A DNA stretch of 56,336 nucleotides, from contig JAZSCT010000025.1 of assembly GCA_045530725.1 (NCBI GenBank), forward strand, positions 1-56,336, given 5' to 3'. This document shows positions 1-8,549 of this stretch, one piece after another (the stretch's first letter is position 1; the number at the start of each line of letters is the position of its first letter). The position numbers and the translations under genes are program-made. This DNA is from SIG435 sp045530725. GTDB taxonomy: Bacteria; Bacillota; Clostridia; UMGS1810. The notes below the pieces were generated by a model. It made no database searches. It saw only the letters and a list, made by a program, of their open reading frames with translations, and was not told the origin of the DNA.

Positions 1-1
1 T

Positions 2-196
2 GGTAATAGCAAACCTGATTTTATTGCTAAACTACATATTTCTTTGAAAGAAGTAAGCGAAAGTATATATTGGCTTACACTTTTAAAGAATACAAAATTG
101 TTTGAATATGATTACGATAATTCCATCAATCTTGCGGAAGATATTAAGAGAATGCTTATTTCGTCAATAAATACAGTAAAGAAAAACAGTAAATAA
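2..196 (+). CDS. four-helix-bundle protein (23S rRNA intervening-sequence type), 3' end only
   Basis: The reading frame is open from the left edge to a TAA stop and gives 64 residues with no start in view. The tail contains KEVSESIYWLTLLKNTKLF followed by a short helix rich in Ile, Lys and Asn. This matches the C-terminal helices of the small four-helix-bundle family (TIGR02436, roughly 120 residues), first found in intervening sequences of 23S rRNA genes and now common as stand-alone genes of unknown function. About half the protein is missing to the left. Family assignment rests on this tail only. Confidence 0.6.
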   Translation, partial: GNSKPDFIAKLHISLKEVSESIYWLTLLKNTKLFEYDYDNSINLAEDIKRMLISSINTVKKNSK

Positions 197-233
197 TTCC
201 GACAGAACATAGCATTAAATGTCGGGAATATGA
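197..233. other. imperfect hairpin after the partial gene
   Basis: ATTCCGACA and TGTCGGGAAT are inverted repeats with one bulged G, separated by about 15 bases. No T-run follows directly, so this is at best a weak terminator lying between the stop at 196 and the AraC gene promoter. Confidence 0.35.
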
Positions 234-243
234 TAATAAAATT

Positions 244-252
244 TGTTATAAT
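244..252 (+). promoter_or_regulatory. extended -10 promoter of the AraC-family gene
   Basis: TGTTATAAT is an extended -10 element (TGn followed by a perfect TATAAT). No convincing -35 lies upstream, as is usual for extended -10 promoters. The predicted start of transcription near 259 leaves a very short leader holding the AGGCAGG ribosome site before the ATG at 278. Confidence 0.55.
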
Positions 253-277
253 ATTCTTTGAAAGGCAGGTAGGATAT

Positions 278-1192
278 ATGGATTGGATAAACGGACTTCA
301 AAAAGCTATTGAATATATCGAAGAACATTTAACCGATAATATAAGCTACGATGAAATTGCAAAACAAAGTTTTTCTTCAACATTTCATTTTCAGAGAGTA
401 TTTAGTATTCTTTGTGGATATACCCTTGGCGAATATATCAGAAACCGACGATTAAGCTTGGCAGGAAAAGAACTGCTATTGGGTAATCAAAAAATTATCG
501 ATATAGCTTTGAAATATGGTTATGATAACCCCGACAGTTTTTCAAGAGCTTTTTTAAAATTTCATGGCGTTAATCCATCCCAAGTTAAAGGAAAAAATGC
601 TTCTTTAAAGTCTTTTCTACCTTTAAAACTTAAACTTTCATTGGAGGGTGGAGAAAGTATGAATTATAGAGTTGAAGAGAAGGATTGTACGTTATTAGTT
701 GGATATAAACAAAGGTTCAGAGGCGTACCGTTTGGCAAACAGCGTGCAGAACAAGAAGAAAAAATGTTTACCACAACACGTGCAAAGCAATGGTTATTAA
801 GAGGAGCGTCGTCAGATTACTATACTGATTACTGCATAATTATAAATATTGATGATAGTGGCTATGATTTTTTTATTGCTAATGAGCTGAATGAGTGGAC
901 ACGAGAAAATCTTTATAATAAAGAAGTAACAGGTGTAGATTTTATGTCGAAAATGGGTTTCGAGGAAATAATAATTCCCAAACAAAAATACGTAGTGTTT
1001 GAAACAAAACATTGTAGCCATCCAATAGAAGAATATATAAATATTCGGCAGAATTTAGTTACTGACTGGATGCCTTCATCTGGGTATCAATTTGCGAATA
1101 GTCCTGAACTTGCGTTGCTTCACTGGCGACCGATAGTAGACAAAAGTAATCGGTTTGTGGAAATATGGATACCAATTGAAAATGCAAATTAA
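278..1192 (+). CDS. AraC-family transcriptional regulator with GyrI-like effector domain
   Basis: The 304-residue protein has two parts. Residues 1-105 hold a double helix-turn-helix of the AraC/XylS type, including FSSTFHFQRVFSILCGYTLG and the second-helix signature DIALKYGYDNPDSFSRAFLK. After a linker, residues 145-300 resemble the GyrI-like/AraC_E_bind small-molecule domain seen in Rob- and BmrR-type regulators (DYYTDYCIIINID, FVEIWIPIE). It probably activates genes in response to a ligand that cannot be named. An in-frame upstream start at 230 lies before the promoter -10; the ATG at 278 follows AGGCAGGTAGG at good spacing. It is transcribed alone and ends at a strong terminator. Confidence 0.85.
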   Translation: MDWINGLQKAIEYIEEHLTDNISYDEIAKQSFSSTFHFQRVFSILCGYTLGEYIRNRRLSLAGKELLLGNQKIIDIALKYGYDNPDSFSRAFLKFHGVNPSQVKGKNASLKSFLPLKLKLSLEGGESMNYRVEEKDCTLLVGYKQRFRGVPFGKQRAEQEEKMFTTTRAKQWLLRGASSDYYTDYCIIINIDDSGYDFFIANELNEWTRENLYNKEVTGVDFMSKMGFEEIIIPKQKYVVFETKHCSHPIEEYINIRQNLVTDWMPSSGYQFANSPELALLHWRPIVDKSNRFVEIWIPIENAN

Positions 1193-1230
1193 ATTTTAAA
1201 ATATCTCTATGGTTCTGATTTTCCAAAATA

Positions 1231-1260
1231 AAAAGACATCCAAAAGGATGTCTTTTTATT
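1231..1260 (+). terminator. Rho-independent terminator of the AraC-family gene
   Basis: A perfect 11-bp stem (AAAAGACATCC with GGATGTCTTTT) and a 4-base loop are followed by a U-rich tail. Confidence 0.85.
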
Positions 1261-1432
1261 TTGGTCGCATACAACAAAGGGACTCGACGTTTACGAGTAT
1301 TCTGCATATGGTTTACAAGATGAAAAAACACTTAAAAATGCGGATTTTAACCGATTTTCACAACTTTTTGGGTAAAAAAGCACAAAAAATTAAAAATAAT
1401 TGGAAATTTATTGTAAAAAATTTAATAAACAC
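1261..1432. other. noncoding stretch without a recognised feature
   Basis: Between the AraC terminator and the HU promoter there is a small ACTCG/CGAGT inverted repeat near 1281-1297 and A/T-rich sequence. Short reading frames here on both strands have no ribosome site or recognisable protein. I see no RNA gene. Confidence 0.4.
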
Positions 1433-1461
1433 TAGACAAAACCGAAAAAATGTGGTATAAA
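1433..1461 (+). promoter_or_regulatory. sigma-A promoter of the HU gene
   Basis: TAGACA (1433-1438), a 17-base spacer and TATAAA (1456-1461). The transcript would have a leader of about 55 bases ending in the ribosome site AGGAGG before the ATG at 1524. Confidence 0.75.
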
Positions 1462-1523
1462 TACAAGTAAGGGTTAACACGTTGTGATTAATCAGATTTA
1501 CAAAATATAGGAGGAAAATTGAA

Positions 1524-1796
1524 ATGAACAAAACAGAATTAGTTGCTGCTATCGTAGCAAAAACTGGCGTTGCTAAAAAAGTTGCTGAAGCTAACTTGAA
1601 CGCTACAATCGAAGTTATTACAGAAGCTCTTGTTAAAGGTGAAAAGGTTTCTCTCGTAGGCTTTGGTAACTTCGAAGTTAGAGAAAGAGCTGCAAGAGAA
1701 GGTAAGAACCCACAGACAGGCGAAGCAATCAAGATTGCTGCTTGCAAAGTTCCTGCATTCAAAGCTGGTCAGGCTTTAAAGAACGCTGTAAAATAA
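1524..1796 (+). CDS. hup: DNA-binding protein HU
   Basis: The 90-residue protein has the standard HU length. The N-terminal helices (MNKTELVAAIVAKTGVAKK) lead into VSLVGFGNFEVRERAAREG, the HU signature, and the DNA-gripping arm region around GKNPQTGEAIKI. The C-terminus KVPAFKAGQALKNAVK is typical. HU coats and bends DNA as a homodimer. The gene is monocistronic, with its own promoter, a strong AGGAGG ribosome site and a strong terminator. It uses GCT-rich codons, as expected for a highly expressed protein. HU is confidently distinguished from IHF by length and by the arm sequence. Confidence 0.97.
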   Translation: MNKTELVAAIVAKTGVAKKVAEANLNATIEVITEALVKGEKVSLVGFGNFEVRERAAREGKNPQTGEAIKIAACKVPAFKAGQALKNAVK

Positions 1797-1810
1797 TATA
1801 GCATAATTAT

Positions 1811-1845
1811 AACACCTCTTAAGGGTTTCCTTAAGAGGTGTTTTT
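1811..1845 (+). terminator. Rho-independent terminator of hup
   Basis: A perfect 14-bp stem (AACACCTCTTAAGG with its complement) and a GTTT loop are followed by a T-run. Confidence 0.92.
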
Positions 1846-2030
1846 CATTTCGTATTATAACATAGATTTTCATATCGTTTGCTTTATGTCCGGGTACTTT
1901 TTTTGTGACAGCAAAAGATTGTCACAATATATTCACGCACAATTTACAGTTTGGTAACAAAAAAAGTCTTCTTTTGTTGTATTATAATAAAGGATACTTA
2001 TGGGAATTTAAAATTTTTGTTAAAAATTAC

Positions 2031-2059
2031 TTGAAAAAATGTGGAAAAAATAGTATTAT
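2031..2059 (+). promoter_or_regulatory. sigma-A promoter for the regulator/ftsEX operon
   Basis: TTGAAA (2031-2036), a 17-base spacer and TATTAT (2054-2059). A second isolated TATAAT sits at 1983-1988 without a clear -35. Transcription from near 2066 supports translation start at the TTG at 2090 rather than further upstream. Confidence 0.7.
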
Positions 2060-2089
2060 ATTATTAACTATGGAATTGAGGTGATTGTT

Positions 2090-3175
2090 TTGAATGCAAG
2101 ATTGTTTCAGCAAATCGCATATCAGATGAAAGAAGTTATGAACCGTAATCTTGGTATCATCACAGATGGCGGATTTATTATTTCTTCTCAGGAAGGGTGT
2201 ATCACAAACAGCGACTTAAGTTGTGTATTGAGTTTTACTGAAGAAAATACCGATACATTCACATATAATGGGTTCACATACAAACCTGTTCTTAATATGA
2301 ACAAAATTGAATATATAGTATTTGTCCAGGGAGATGACTCGCTGGCGAAAAATTATGCAAATATACTTCAGGTTAGTTTTTCGGGAGTGAAATCACTCTA
2401 TGATGAAAAGCATGATATGACAAACTTCATCAAGAATATTATTCTTGATAATATTCTTCCAGGGGATGTGCTTGCAAGAGCGGCTGAACTTCATTTCCCC
2501 ATTGAAGGAAAGAGGGCAGTATATCTTATCAAGACAGACAAGGACACAGATTTTTCTTCATTTGAGATCATAGAGAATCTTTATCCTGACAAGCAGCAGG
2601 ATTTCCTTATCAACATTGATGATGAATCTATCGTACTGGTGAAGAGTTTCTCTGACTCTGATGCAGATGCGGACCTTGAAGAAGTGGCAAATGCCCTTTA
2701 CTCCACACTTATGTCAGAAAACCTTGTGAAAGTGACTATAGGCATAGGTACACTTGTGGACAACGTAAGAGAAATAGCCCGTTCTTACAAAGAGGCAAGT
2801 ATTGCAATAGAAGTAGGCAAAGTATTTGACAATGAAAAATCTATCATAAGTTATGACAACCTTGGAATCGGAAGACTTATATATCAACTTCCTACAACAC
2901 TTTGCGAACTGTTCTTAGGAGAAGTATTCAGAAAGGGCTCAATAGAAGAACTTGATCAGGAAATACTCTTTACTATTCAGAAGTTCTTTGAGAATAATCT
3001 TAATGTTTCAGAAACATCAAGACAACTCTATGTACACAGAAATACTCTTGTATATCGTCTTGACAAAATCCAGAAGATTACAGGACTGGATCTTCGTATA
3101 TTTGACGAAGCAATTATATTCAAAGTTGCAATGATGGTAAATAAGTATCTTCAGTCTAATACCGATATAATTTGA
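2090..3175 (+). CDS. CdaR/PucR-like transcriptional regulator
   Basis: The 361-residue protein ends in the PucR C-terminal helix-turn-helix (HTH_30): NNLNVSETSRQLYVHRNTLV followed by YRLDKIQKITGLDL. A GGDEF-like CdaR central region (about residues 135-260) and a poorly conserved sensor region (residues 1-120) precede it. Relatives include CdaR and PucR, but this gene sits 12 bases before ftsE and so probably belongs with envelope genes; its ligand is unknown. A GTG at 2081 is in frame, but it lies inside the ribosome site GAGGTGA, so the TTG at 2090 is the likelier start. Confidence 0.82.
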   Translation: MNARLFQQIAYQMKEVMNRNLGIITDGGFIISSQEGCITNSDLSCVLSFTEENTDTFTYNGFTYKPVLNMNKIEYIVFVQGDDSLAKNYANILQVSFSGVKSLYDEKHDMTNFIKNIILDNILPGDVLARAAELHFPIEGKRAVYLIKTDKDTDFSSFEIIENLYPDKQQDFLINIDDESIVLVKSFSDSDADADLEEVANALYSTLMSENLVKVTIGIGTLVDNVREIARSYKEASIAIEVGKVFDNEKSIISYDNLGIGRLIYQLPTTLCELFLGEVFRKGSIEELDQEILFTIQKFFENNLNVSETSRQLYVHRNTLVYRLDKIQKITGLDLRIFDEAIIFKVAMMVNKYLQSNTDII

Positions 3176-3187
3176 GGTGATTAACTA

Positions 3188-3877
3188 ATGATTAAATTTG
3201 AGAATGTTTCAAAGATTTACGAAAACGGCGTCAAAGCACTTGATGAAGTAAGTTTCGAAGTGGAAAAAGGCGAATTCGTTTTTCTGGTAGGAAGTAGTGC
3301 CGCAGGTAAGTCCACACTTATCAGACTTATGCTCAGAGAGGCAGTTGCATCTTCGGGAACAATCCTCATCAATGATATAGATGTAAGCAAACTGAAACAT
3401 AGACAAATACCATATTTCAGAAGAAATATAGGTGTTGTTTTTCAGGATTTCAGACTTTTGCCCAACAAAAATGTATTTAAAAATGTATCCTATGCTATGG
3501 AAATAGTAGGTGCATCCAACAAAAAAATCAAAAATACAGTTCCGAAGGTCCTCAGTATGGTGGGACTTAGTGATAAGGGCAAGATGTATCCCGCACAGCT
3601 TTCAGGCGGAGAACAGCAGAGGGTGGCACTTGCAAGAGCCATTGTAAACAGACCATCTATCCTTATTGCCGATGAACCTACAGGCAACCTTGACCCTGAT
3701 ACGGCAACAGAAATTATGCAGATTATTGAGAATATCAACCTTTCCGGTACAACGGTTATAATGGCGACTCACGCAGAAAAGATAGTTGACACTATGAAGA
3801 AGAGAGTTATAGAACTGGAGAAGGGATGCATTTCCAGAGATGAATCCAAGGGAGGCTACACTTATGCGAATAATTAG
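3188..3877 (+). CDS. ftsE: cell-division ATP-binding protein FtsE
   Basis: This 229-residue ABC ATPase has a Walker A motif GSSAAGKST (about residue 36), a Q-loop (VFQDFRLLPNKN, a characteristic FtsE phrase), the signature LSGGEQQRVALARAI and Walker B ILIADEPTGNLDP. FtsE partners with FtsX at the septum. ATP hydrolysis changes FtsX conformation to switch on a cell-wall hydrolase outside the membrane. The gene follows the CdaR-like gene by 12 bases, with a GAGGTGA ribosome site spanning the stop, and overlaps ftsX. Length and motifs are complete. Confidence 0.97.
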   Translation: MIKFENVSKIYENGVKALDEVSFEVEKGEFVFLVGSSAAGKSTLIRLMLREAVASSGTILINDIDVSKLKHRQIPYFRRNIGVVFQDFRLLPNKNVFKNVSYAMEIVGASNKKIKNTVPKVLSMVGLSDKGKMYPAQLSGGEQQRVALARAIVNRPSILIADEPTGNLDPDTATEIMQIIENINLSGTTVIMATHAEKIVDTMKKRVIELEKGCISRDESKGGYTYANN

Positions 3878-4769
3878 AAATTTTGTAAGATTTGTAGGCG
3901 ATTCTGTATCCTCTATGGTAAAAAATCCTCTTATGACTATTGCTTCCATGCTGATAGTGACATTTTGTATCTTTGTATTCGGTGTATTTATTGTTCTCAC
4001 AATGAATGCAAACTATATGGGACAGAAGATGGAAGAACAATGCCAGATTGTAATTGATGTTTCCAAGAGTATCGAAGATCCTCAGATTATCGAAGATATT
4101 AAAATGCAGATAGAAGAAAAGTCAGATCAGATTTCCAATATTGAATACAAAACAGGCAAAGAAAGATTTGACAGATTCAAGGCAAAACTTTCAAGTGATG
4201 AACTTGCACGATTTGAGGGAGTTCCCGATACTATTATCGATAGTTCATTTACAGTTACTCTTAAAGATATCTCACAGGCAGAAAGCCTTATAAGATATTT
4301 TGAGACTATTGACGGTGTTACCGGTGTAAATACAGAACTTTCGCTTATGGAGAAAGTTCGCAGTGTAACAGATCTTATAAAGAAAATCTCTATGTGGATA
4401 GTGATTTTGTTTGCATTCATAAGTGTGTTTATCATTTCAAATACAATCAAACTTACGCTTCACAACAGAAGAAGAGAAATCAACATTATGAAATATGTGG
4501 GTGCTACAGATGCATACATAAGAGGGCCTTTTGTAATTGAAGGAATGATAGTAGGTCTTATTTCGGCAGTAATAGCATATTTTGGCACCGCCTACGGATA
4601 TATGACACTTCACGGGGTAATGAGTTCATTTGGTATATCAAACAGCGTTATCGCTCTTGAGCCATTTGAACAGCTTAGATGGATACTTGTAGGAGCATAT
4701 CTTATCCTTGGTGTAGGACTTGGAAGTGTGGGAAGTTTTATTTCAATCAGAAGATACCTTGATGTATAA
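3864..4769 (+). CDS. ftsX: cell-division permease-like protein FtsX
   Basis: The 301-residue membrane protein has an N-terminal helix (about residues 22-45), a large extracellular loop (about 45-170), and three further membrane helices near 178-200, 225-250 and 268-292, the FtsX layout. The cytoplasmic phrase LHNRRREINIMKYVGATDAY is the conserved FtsX/MacB-type coupling segment. An earlier in-frame start at 3840 lacks a ribosome site, whereas GGGAGG at 3850-3855 is well placed for the ATG at 3864. The start overlaps the end of ftsE by 14 bases, indicating translational coupling. The extracellular loop should recruit the M23 hydrolase encoded next. Confidence 0.95.
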   Translation: MRIIRNFVRFVGDSVSSMVKNPLMTIASMLIVTFCIFVFGVFIVLTMNANYMGQKMEEQCQIVIDVSKSIEDPQIIEDIKMQIEEKSDQISNIEYKTGKERFDRFKAKLSSDELARFEGVPDTIIDSSFTVTLKDISQAESLIRYFETIDGVTGVNTELSLMEKVRSVTDLIKKISMWIVILFAFISVFIISNTIKLTLHNRRREINIMKYVGATDAYIRGPFVIEGMIVGLISAVIAYFGTAYGYMTLHGVMSSFGISNSVIALEPFEQLRWILVGAYLILGVGLGSVGSFISIRRYLDV

Positions 4770-4795
4770 TGATTGATATGAAAGGAATGAATTGT

Positions 4796-5911
4796 ATGCA
4801 AAATACACTAATAAAAAGGATTTTTTCATGGGTAGCGCTGATTGCATTTTTGGGCATCATATTCGGTTCAGTTGCAATGAATTATGCTTATGCGGCTAAG
4901 TCATCAAGTGAGATTCAGAAAGAAAAACAAAACAAAGAAAAGCAACTTAATGAAAAGAAAAGCGCATCTCAGAAACTGGCTGAAGAAATTAAAAAAAGCA
5001 TCAGCGATATAGAAGCATACGATGAAGAAATCGGGAAAAAAGAAAATGAAATAGAAATCATAGAGCGTGATCTTGAAAAGGCTATAGAAGAATGTGATAT
5101 TCAGGAAGAAAGTTACTTCACCAGAGTAAAACTCATAGTGGAAGAAGGGGAGACATCTTATCTGGAAATCATTCTTGACTCAAGTTCATTTGCTGATTTG
5201 TTTGAAAGAATAGAAATCATTAATGCAGTTGCTGAATATGACCAGAATCTCTGGAACGAACTTAAGGCAAAAAGAGACGAAATCCAGCAAAAAAGAGACG
5301 AACTCGTAAGCCAGAAAGAAGAACTGGAACGTATGAAGAGTGAGTCTGAAGCAAAGAGAGTAAATCTTGAAAATAAACTTAAAGAAAACAAGGCAGTAAC
5401 TGAAAAGATCGTTGCAGACATTGCAAAACTCGAGGCAGATTTCCAGAGACAGAGACAGATAGAAGAGCAAGCCTGGTCTCATGCCAACAGCAATACAAGT
5501 CAGACTGCGAAGTTTGTAGGAGGGAAGTTTGTATTCCCCATTAATACAAGATATATTTCATCTTATTTCGGATACAGAATACACCCTATTTACAAAACAA
5601 GAAGAATGCATACCGGTGTGGATATCGGTGGTGCAATGGGCGAATCTATTTATGCAGCAAATGACGGTACAGTAATAGTATCCGGGTATAATTCAGGCGG
5701 ATACGGAAACTATATTATGATAGACCACGGTGGCGGAATAGTGACACTTTATGCTCACAATTCATCAAATGGTGTTAAGGTGGGACAGAAGGTAACAAGA
5801 GGTCAGGTAATAGGTCAGGTTGGCTCAACTGGAGCAAGTACCGGTCCTCATCTGCACTTTGAAGTGAGAGTGAATGGCAGTCCTGTAAATCCGTTGCCTT
5901 ATATTCAGTAA
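4796..5911 (+). CDS. secreted coiled-coil M23 peptidoglycan endopeptidase (FtsEX partner)
   Basis: The 371-residue protein has a signal peptide (residues 1-33, ending NYAYA), a long Lys/Glu-rich coiled coil (about 35-235), and a C-terminal M23/LytM domain (about 255-368). The zinc-site residues are visible in HTGVDIGGAMG (H, D) and HLHFEVR (the HxH motif). This is the architecture of EnvC and of clostridial and pneumococcal (PcsB-like in layout) FtsEX-controlled hydrolases. Unlike EnvC, this LytM domain keeps its zinc ligands and is probably an active enzyme. The ATG at 4796 is chosen because AAAGGA lies about 9 bases upstream; the in-frame ATG at 4769 overlaps the ftsX stop. Confidence 0.92.
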   Translation: MQNTLIKRIFSWVALIAFLGIIFGSVAMNYAYAAKSSSEIQKEKQNKEKQLNEKKSASQKLAEEIKKSISDIEAYDEEIGKKENEIEIIERDLEKAIEECDIQEESYFTRVKLIVEEGETSYLEIILDSSSFADLFERIEIINAVAEYDQNLWNELKAKRDEIQQKRDELVSQKEELERMKSESEAKRVNLENKLKENKAVTEKIVADIAKLEADFQRQRQIEEQAWSHANSNTSQTAKFVGGKFVFPINTRYISSYFGYRIHPIYKTRRMHTGVDIGGAMGESIYAANDGTVIVSGYNSGGYGNYIMIDHGGGIVTLYAHNSSNGVKVGQKVTRGQVIGQVGSTGASTGPHLHFEVRVNGSPVNPLPYIQ

Positions 5912-5931
5912 TAAGAAAGCCGGGTTTTTGA

Positions 5932-7119
5932 ATGAAAAAACGACATATAGTAATTACAGCGGTTGTAACATTCTATGTTACAGCCCTGCTTTTTCTTATA
6001 ATAGGTGCGAGACTTCTCTGGGGTGGAGTTCTTTTCGGGGACAGTTTCAGTTCCAAGATAGAGAAGATAGATTATCTTCTCGAGAACAAATATATATTTG
6101 ATTACGATGACCAAAAACTTAAAGAGAGTGCCCTTGAAAGTTATCTCAAGGCTTGCGGAGATGTATATACAGAGTATATCTCAAAGGCGGAGTTTTCTTC
6201 CTATAAGGCTTCTTCTGAAGGTAAATACAAAGGTATTGGTGTAGTTGTTTCCCTCAACGGTGATGATGTGACTATCGTAACTGTAAATCCTTTGACTCCT
6301 GCAGAAAAAGCAGGCATTCAGCCGGGGGATATTATAAGGAAGGTCAACGGTGTAGAGGTTAATGCCGAAAGTTACAACGATGCCATTTCCATTATCAGAG
6401 GAAGTGATGCACGTGGGAAAGATGACAACTTGTCTCTGGTAGTATCAAGGTCAGGTGAAGAGATATCCCTGAATATAATAAGAGAAGAAGTGGAATCTAT
6501 TACAGTAGAGAAAAAAATACTCAACGGGAATATCGGATATATAAAGATATCGTCTTTTGAAGGAACTACCGGAGAACAGTTTGATAAAGCGGTGGAAGAA
6601 CTTCAGAAAAGCAATATCAAAGGTATGATATTTGATGTAAGAAACAATCCGGGCGGAACTCTTGAATCGGTACTTTCTGTTACAAACAGAGTGCTTAAAG
6701 ATGGAGTTATCCTTACAATAAAGGACAAATCAGGTCATGAGGAAGTGTTTAAGGCAGATGGCGACGAAAGTATCATGTTACCTGTATGTGTTATAGCCAA
6801 TGCAAACAGCGCAAGTGCTGCAGAGGTGTTTAGTGCCGCTTTGAAAGAAAACGGCGTTGCTTCACTTGTGGGTGAAACAACATTCGGCAAGGGTATTGTT
6901 CAGTCTATATTTGAACTTGATGATGAAACAGCAGTAAAACTTACCACTGCCAAGTACTATACTCCTGACGGAACCTGTATTCACGATATGGGAATTAAGC
7001 CTGATTACGAAGTGAAACTTCATGATAAATACAAGAACAAAAGCATTTCGGATGTGCCTTTTGCCCACGATTTGCAACTTAAAAAAGCAATAGAAGTAAT
7101 TATAGAAAAACAGAAATAA
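5932..7119 (+). CDS. C-terminal processing peptidase, S41 family, membrane-anchored
   Basis: The 395-residue protein has an N-terminal membrane anchor (residues 5-28), a PDZ domain (about 98-185, with GIGVVVS and PAEKAGIQPGDIIRKVNG) and an S41 protease core. The catalytic serine is in NANSASAAEVF (near 295) and the general-base lysine in TTFGKGIVQ (near 320). Such CtpA-type proteases cleave exported proteins; next to FtsEX and an M23 enzyme this one may control hydrolase turnover (inference). The ribosome site before the ATG is weak. A terminator follows, so it is the last gene of the ftsEX operon. Confidence 0.93.
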   Translation: MKKRHIVITAVVTFYVTALLFLIIGARLLWGGVLFGDSFSSKIEKIDYLLENKYIFDYDDQKLKESALESYLKACGDVYTEYISKAEFSSYKASSEGKYKGIGVVVSLNGDDVTIVTVNPLTPAEKAGIQPGDIIRKVNGVEVNAESYNDAISIIRGSDARGKDDNLSLVVSRSGEEISLNIIREEVESITVEKKILNGNIGYIKISSFEGTTGEQFDKAVEELQKSNIKGMIFDVRNNPGGTLESVLSVTNRVLKDGVILTIKDKSGHEEVFKADGDESIMLPVCVIANANSASAAEVFSAALKENGVASLVGETTFGKGIVQSIFELDDETAVKLTTAKYYTPDGTCIHDMGIKPDYEVKLHDKYKNKSISDVPFAHDLQLKKAIEVIIEKQK

Positions 7120-7130
7120 TTCATATTGGA

Positions 7131-7160
7131 AGAACCCTGAAAAGTCAGGGTTCTTTTTTG
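7131..7160 (+). terminator. Rho-independent terminator of the ftsEX operon
   Basis: A 10-bp perfect stem (AGAACCCTGA/TCAGGGTTCT), a 4-base loop and a run of T. Confidence 0.9.
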
Positions 7161-7193
7161 GACAAAAAACAGAAAAAATTTTTAAAATAATAC

Positions 7194-7222
7194 TTTAAAT
7201 TTTATAAATATAGTGGTATAAT
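7194..7222 (+). promoter_or_regulatory. sigma-A promoter of the first murA
   Basis: TTTAAA (7194-7199), a 17-base spacer and a perfect TATAAT (7217-7222). The leader is about 58 bases and ends in CGGAGGG ahead of the ATG at 7287. Confidence 0.75.
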
Positions 7223-7286
7223 ATAATAGAGTGTACAGATTTTGTATTATATTATATTTATATATGTTTTTTCACGGAGGGTAACT

Positions 7287-8549
7287 ATGGAAAAATTTGT
7301 TATATCCGGCGGAAAACCTCTCAGAGGAGAGGTGGAAATTTCCGGTGCAAAAAATGCCGCAGTTGCAATCATACCTGCCACACTTCTGGTGGAAGGTGAA
7401 TGCATACTTGAAAATATTCCTGATATCAAAGATGTAAATCTTATGTTTGAAATGCTCGAAGCACTTGGTGCAAAGGTAGAAAGACTGTCCCTTACAAGCG
7501 TAAAAATAGATGCAACTAATCTTGATACATATATCGCCAAGAAAGAACTTGCATCCCGTATGAGAGCGTCTTATTATTTCATTGGTGCACTTCTGGGAAG
7601 ATTCAGAAGAGCCAATGTGGCTTTGCCGGGAGGATGCAATTTCGGAATTCGCCCTATTGATCAGCATCAGAAGGGCTTCGAAGCGATGAAGTGCAAAGTG
7701 GAGATAAAAAATGGTTGTGTTGAAGTAGAAGGTGAGAATCTTCAGGGGGCACATATCTATTTTGATATTGTATCTGTAGGTGCTACAATCAATGTAATGC
7801 TTGGTGCAGTACTTGCACCGGGGACTACTATCCTTGAGAATGCTGCAAAAGAACCCCACATTGTTGATGTGGCGAACTTCCTTAATTCTATGGGAGCGTC
7901 AATTAAGGGCGCGGGTACTGATACAATAAAGATAAAAGGTGTGGAGAAACTTCATGGCGGTGTATATGAAGTGATTCCCGATCAGATAGAAGCAGGCACA
8001 TATATGTTTGCCGCAGCGGCAACGAGAGGCAATGTGCTTATAAAAAATGTGGTTACCAAGCATCTTGAGGCTATCACCTCCAAGTTTGTGGAGATGGGTG
8101 TTCAGGTGGAAGAGGGCGACGGAGAAATCAGAGTAAATGCAGAGAATGCGGAACTTTCCAAGATCAATGTAAAGACTCTTCCTTATCCTGGATTCCCCAC
8201 AGATCTTCAGCCGCCTATGGTGGCTCTTCTGACAACTGTAAAGGGTACAAGTATTGTGACAGAAAGTGTGTGGGATTCCAGATTTCAGTATGTGGGAGAA
8301 CTACAGAAATTCGGTGCAAATATCACAGTAAACGGAAGAGTTGCTGTTGTGGAAGGCAATAAGGAAAATCTCTCCTGTGCAGATGTCCGTGCAACTGATC
8401 TTCGTGCAGGGGCTGCTATGCTTATTGTTGCACTTGCCACAAATGGTGAATCCAGAGTAAGTGATATTGTCTATATTGACAGAGGATATGCGAATATAGA
8501 ACAGAAACTGACAAACCTGGGAGCAGATATCAAGAGAACAGATGATTAA
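7287..8549 (+). CDS. murA: UDP-N-acetylglucosamine 1-carboxyvinyltransferase (MurA), copy 1
   Basis: The 420-residue cytoplasmic enzyme transfers enolpyruvate from PEP to UDP-GlcNAc, the first committed step of peptidoglycan synthesis. It has the EPSP-synthase-like fold, beginning SGGKPLRGEVEISGAKNAAV. The catalytic Cys lies in LPGGCNFGIRPID, the loop targeted by fosfomycin, so the enzyme should be fosfomycin-sensitive unless otherwise protected. The start is the ATG after CGGAGGG; longer in-frame readings lie in the promoter region. A second, complete murA lies in the dcw cluster at 12925-14178. It overlaps the next gene by 8 bases. Confidence 0.95.
   Translation: MEKFVISGGKPLRGEVEISGAKNAAVAIIPATLLVEGECILENIPDIKDVNLMFEMLEALGAKVERLSLTSVKIDATNLDTYIAKKELASRMRASYYFIGALLGRFRRANVALPGGCNFGIRPIDQHQKGFEAMKCKVEIKNGCVEVEGENLQGAHIYFDIVSVGATINVMLGAVLAPGTTILENAAKEPHIVDVANFLNSMGASIKGAGTDTIKIKGVEKLHGGVYEVIPDQIEAGTYMFAAAATRGNVLIKNVVTKHLEAITSKFVEMGVQVEEGDGEIRVNAENAELSKINVKTLPYPGFPTDLQPPMVALLTTVKGTSIVTESVWDSRFQYVGELQKFGANITVNGRVAVVEGNKENLSCADVRATDLRAGAAMLIVALATNGESRVSDIVYIDRGYANIEQKLTNLGADIKRTDD

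Noticed and set aside
1209..1460. Short reading frames between the AraC gene and hup on both strands
   Set aside because: They run through a strong terminator and the hup promoter, with no ribosome site or known domain.
4769..4795. Earlier start for the M23 hydrolase
   Set aside because: The in-frame ATG at 4769 has no ribosome site and would add residues ahead of a clean signal peptide; ATG at 4796 fits AAAGGA.
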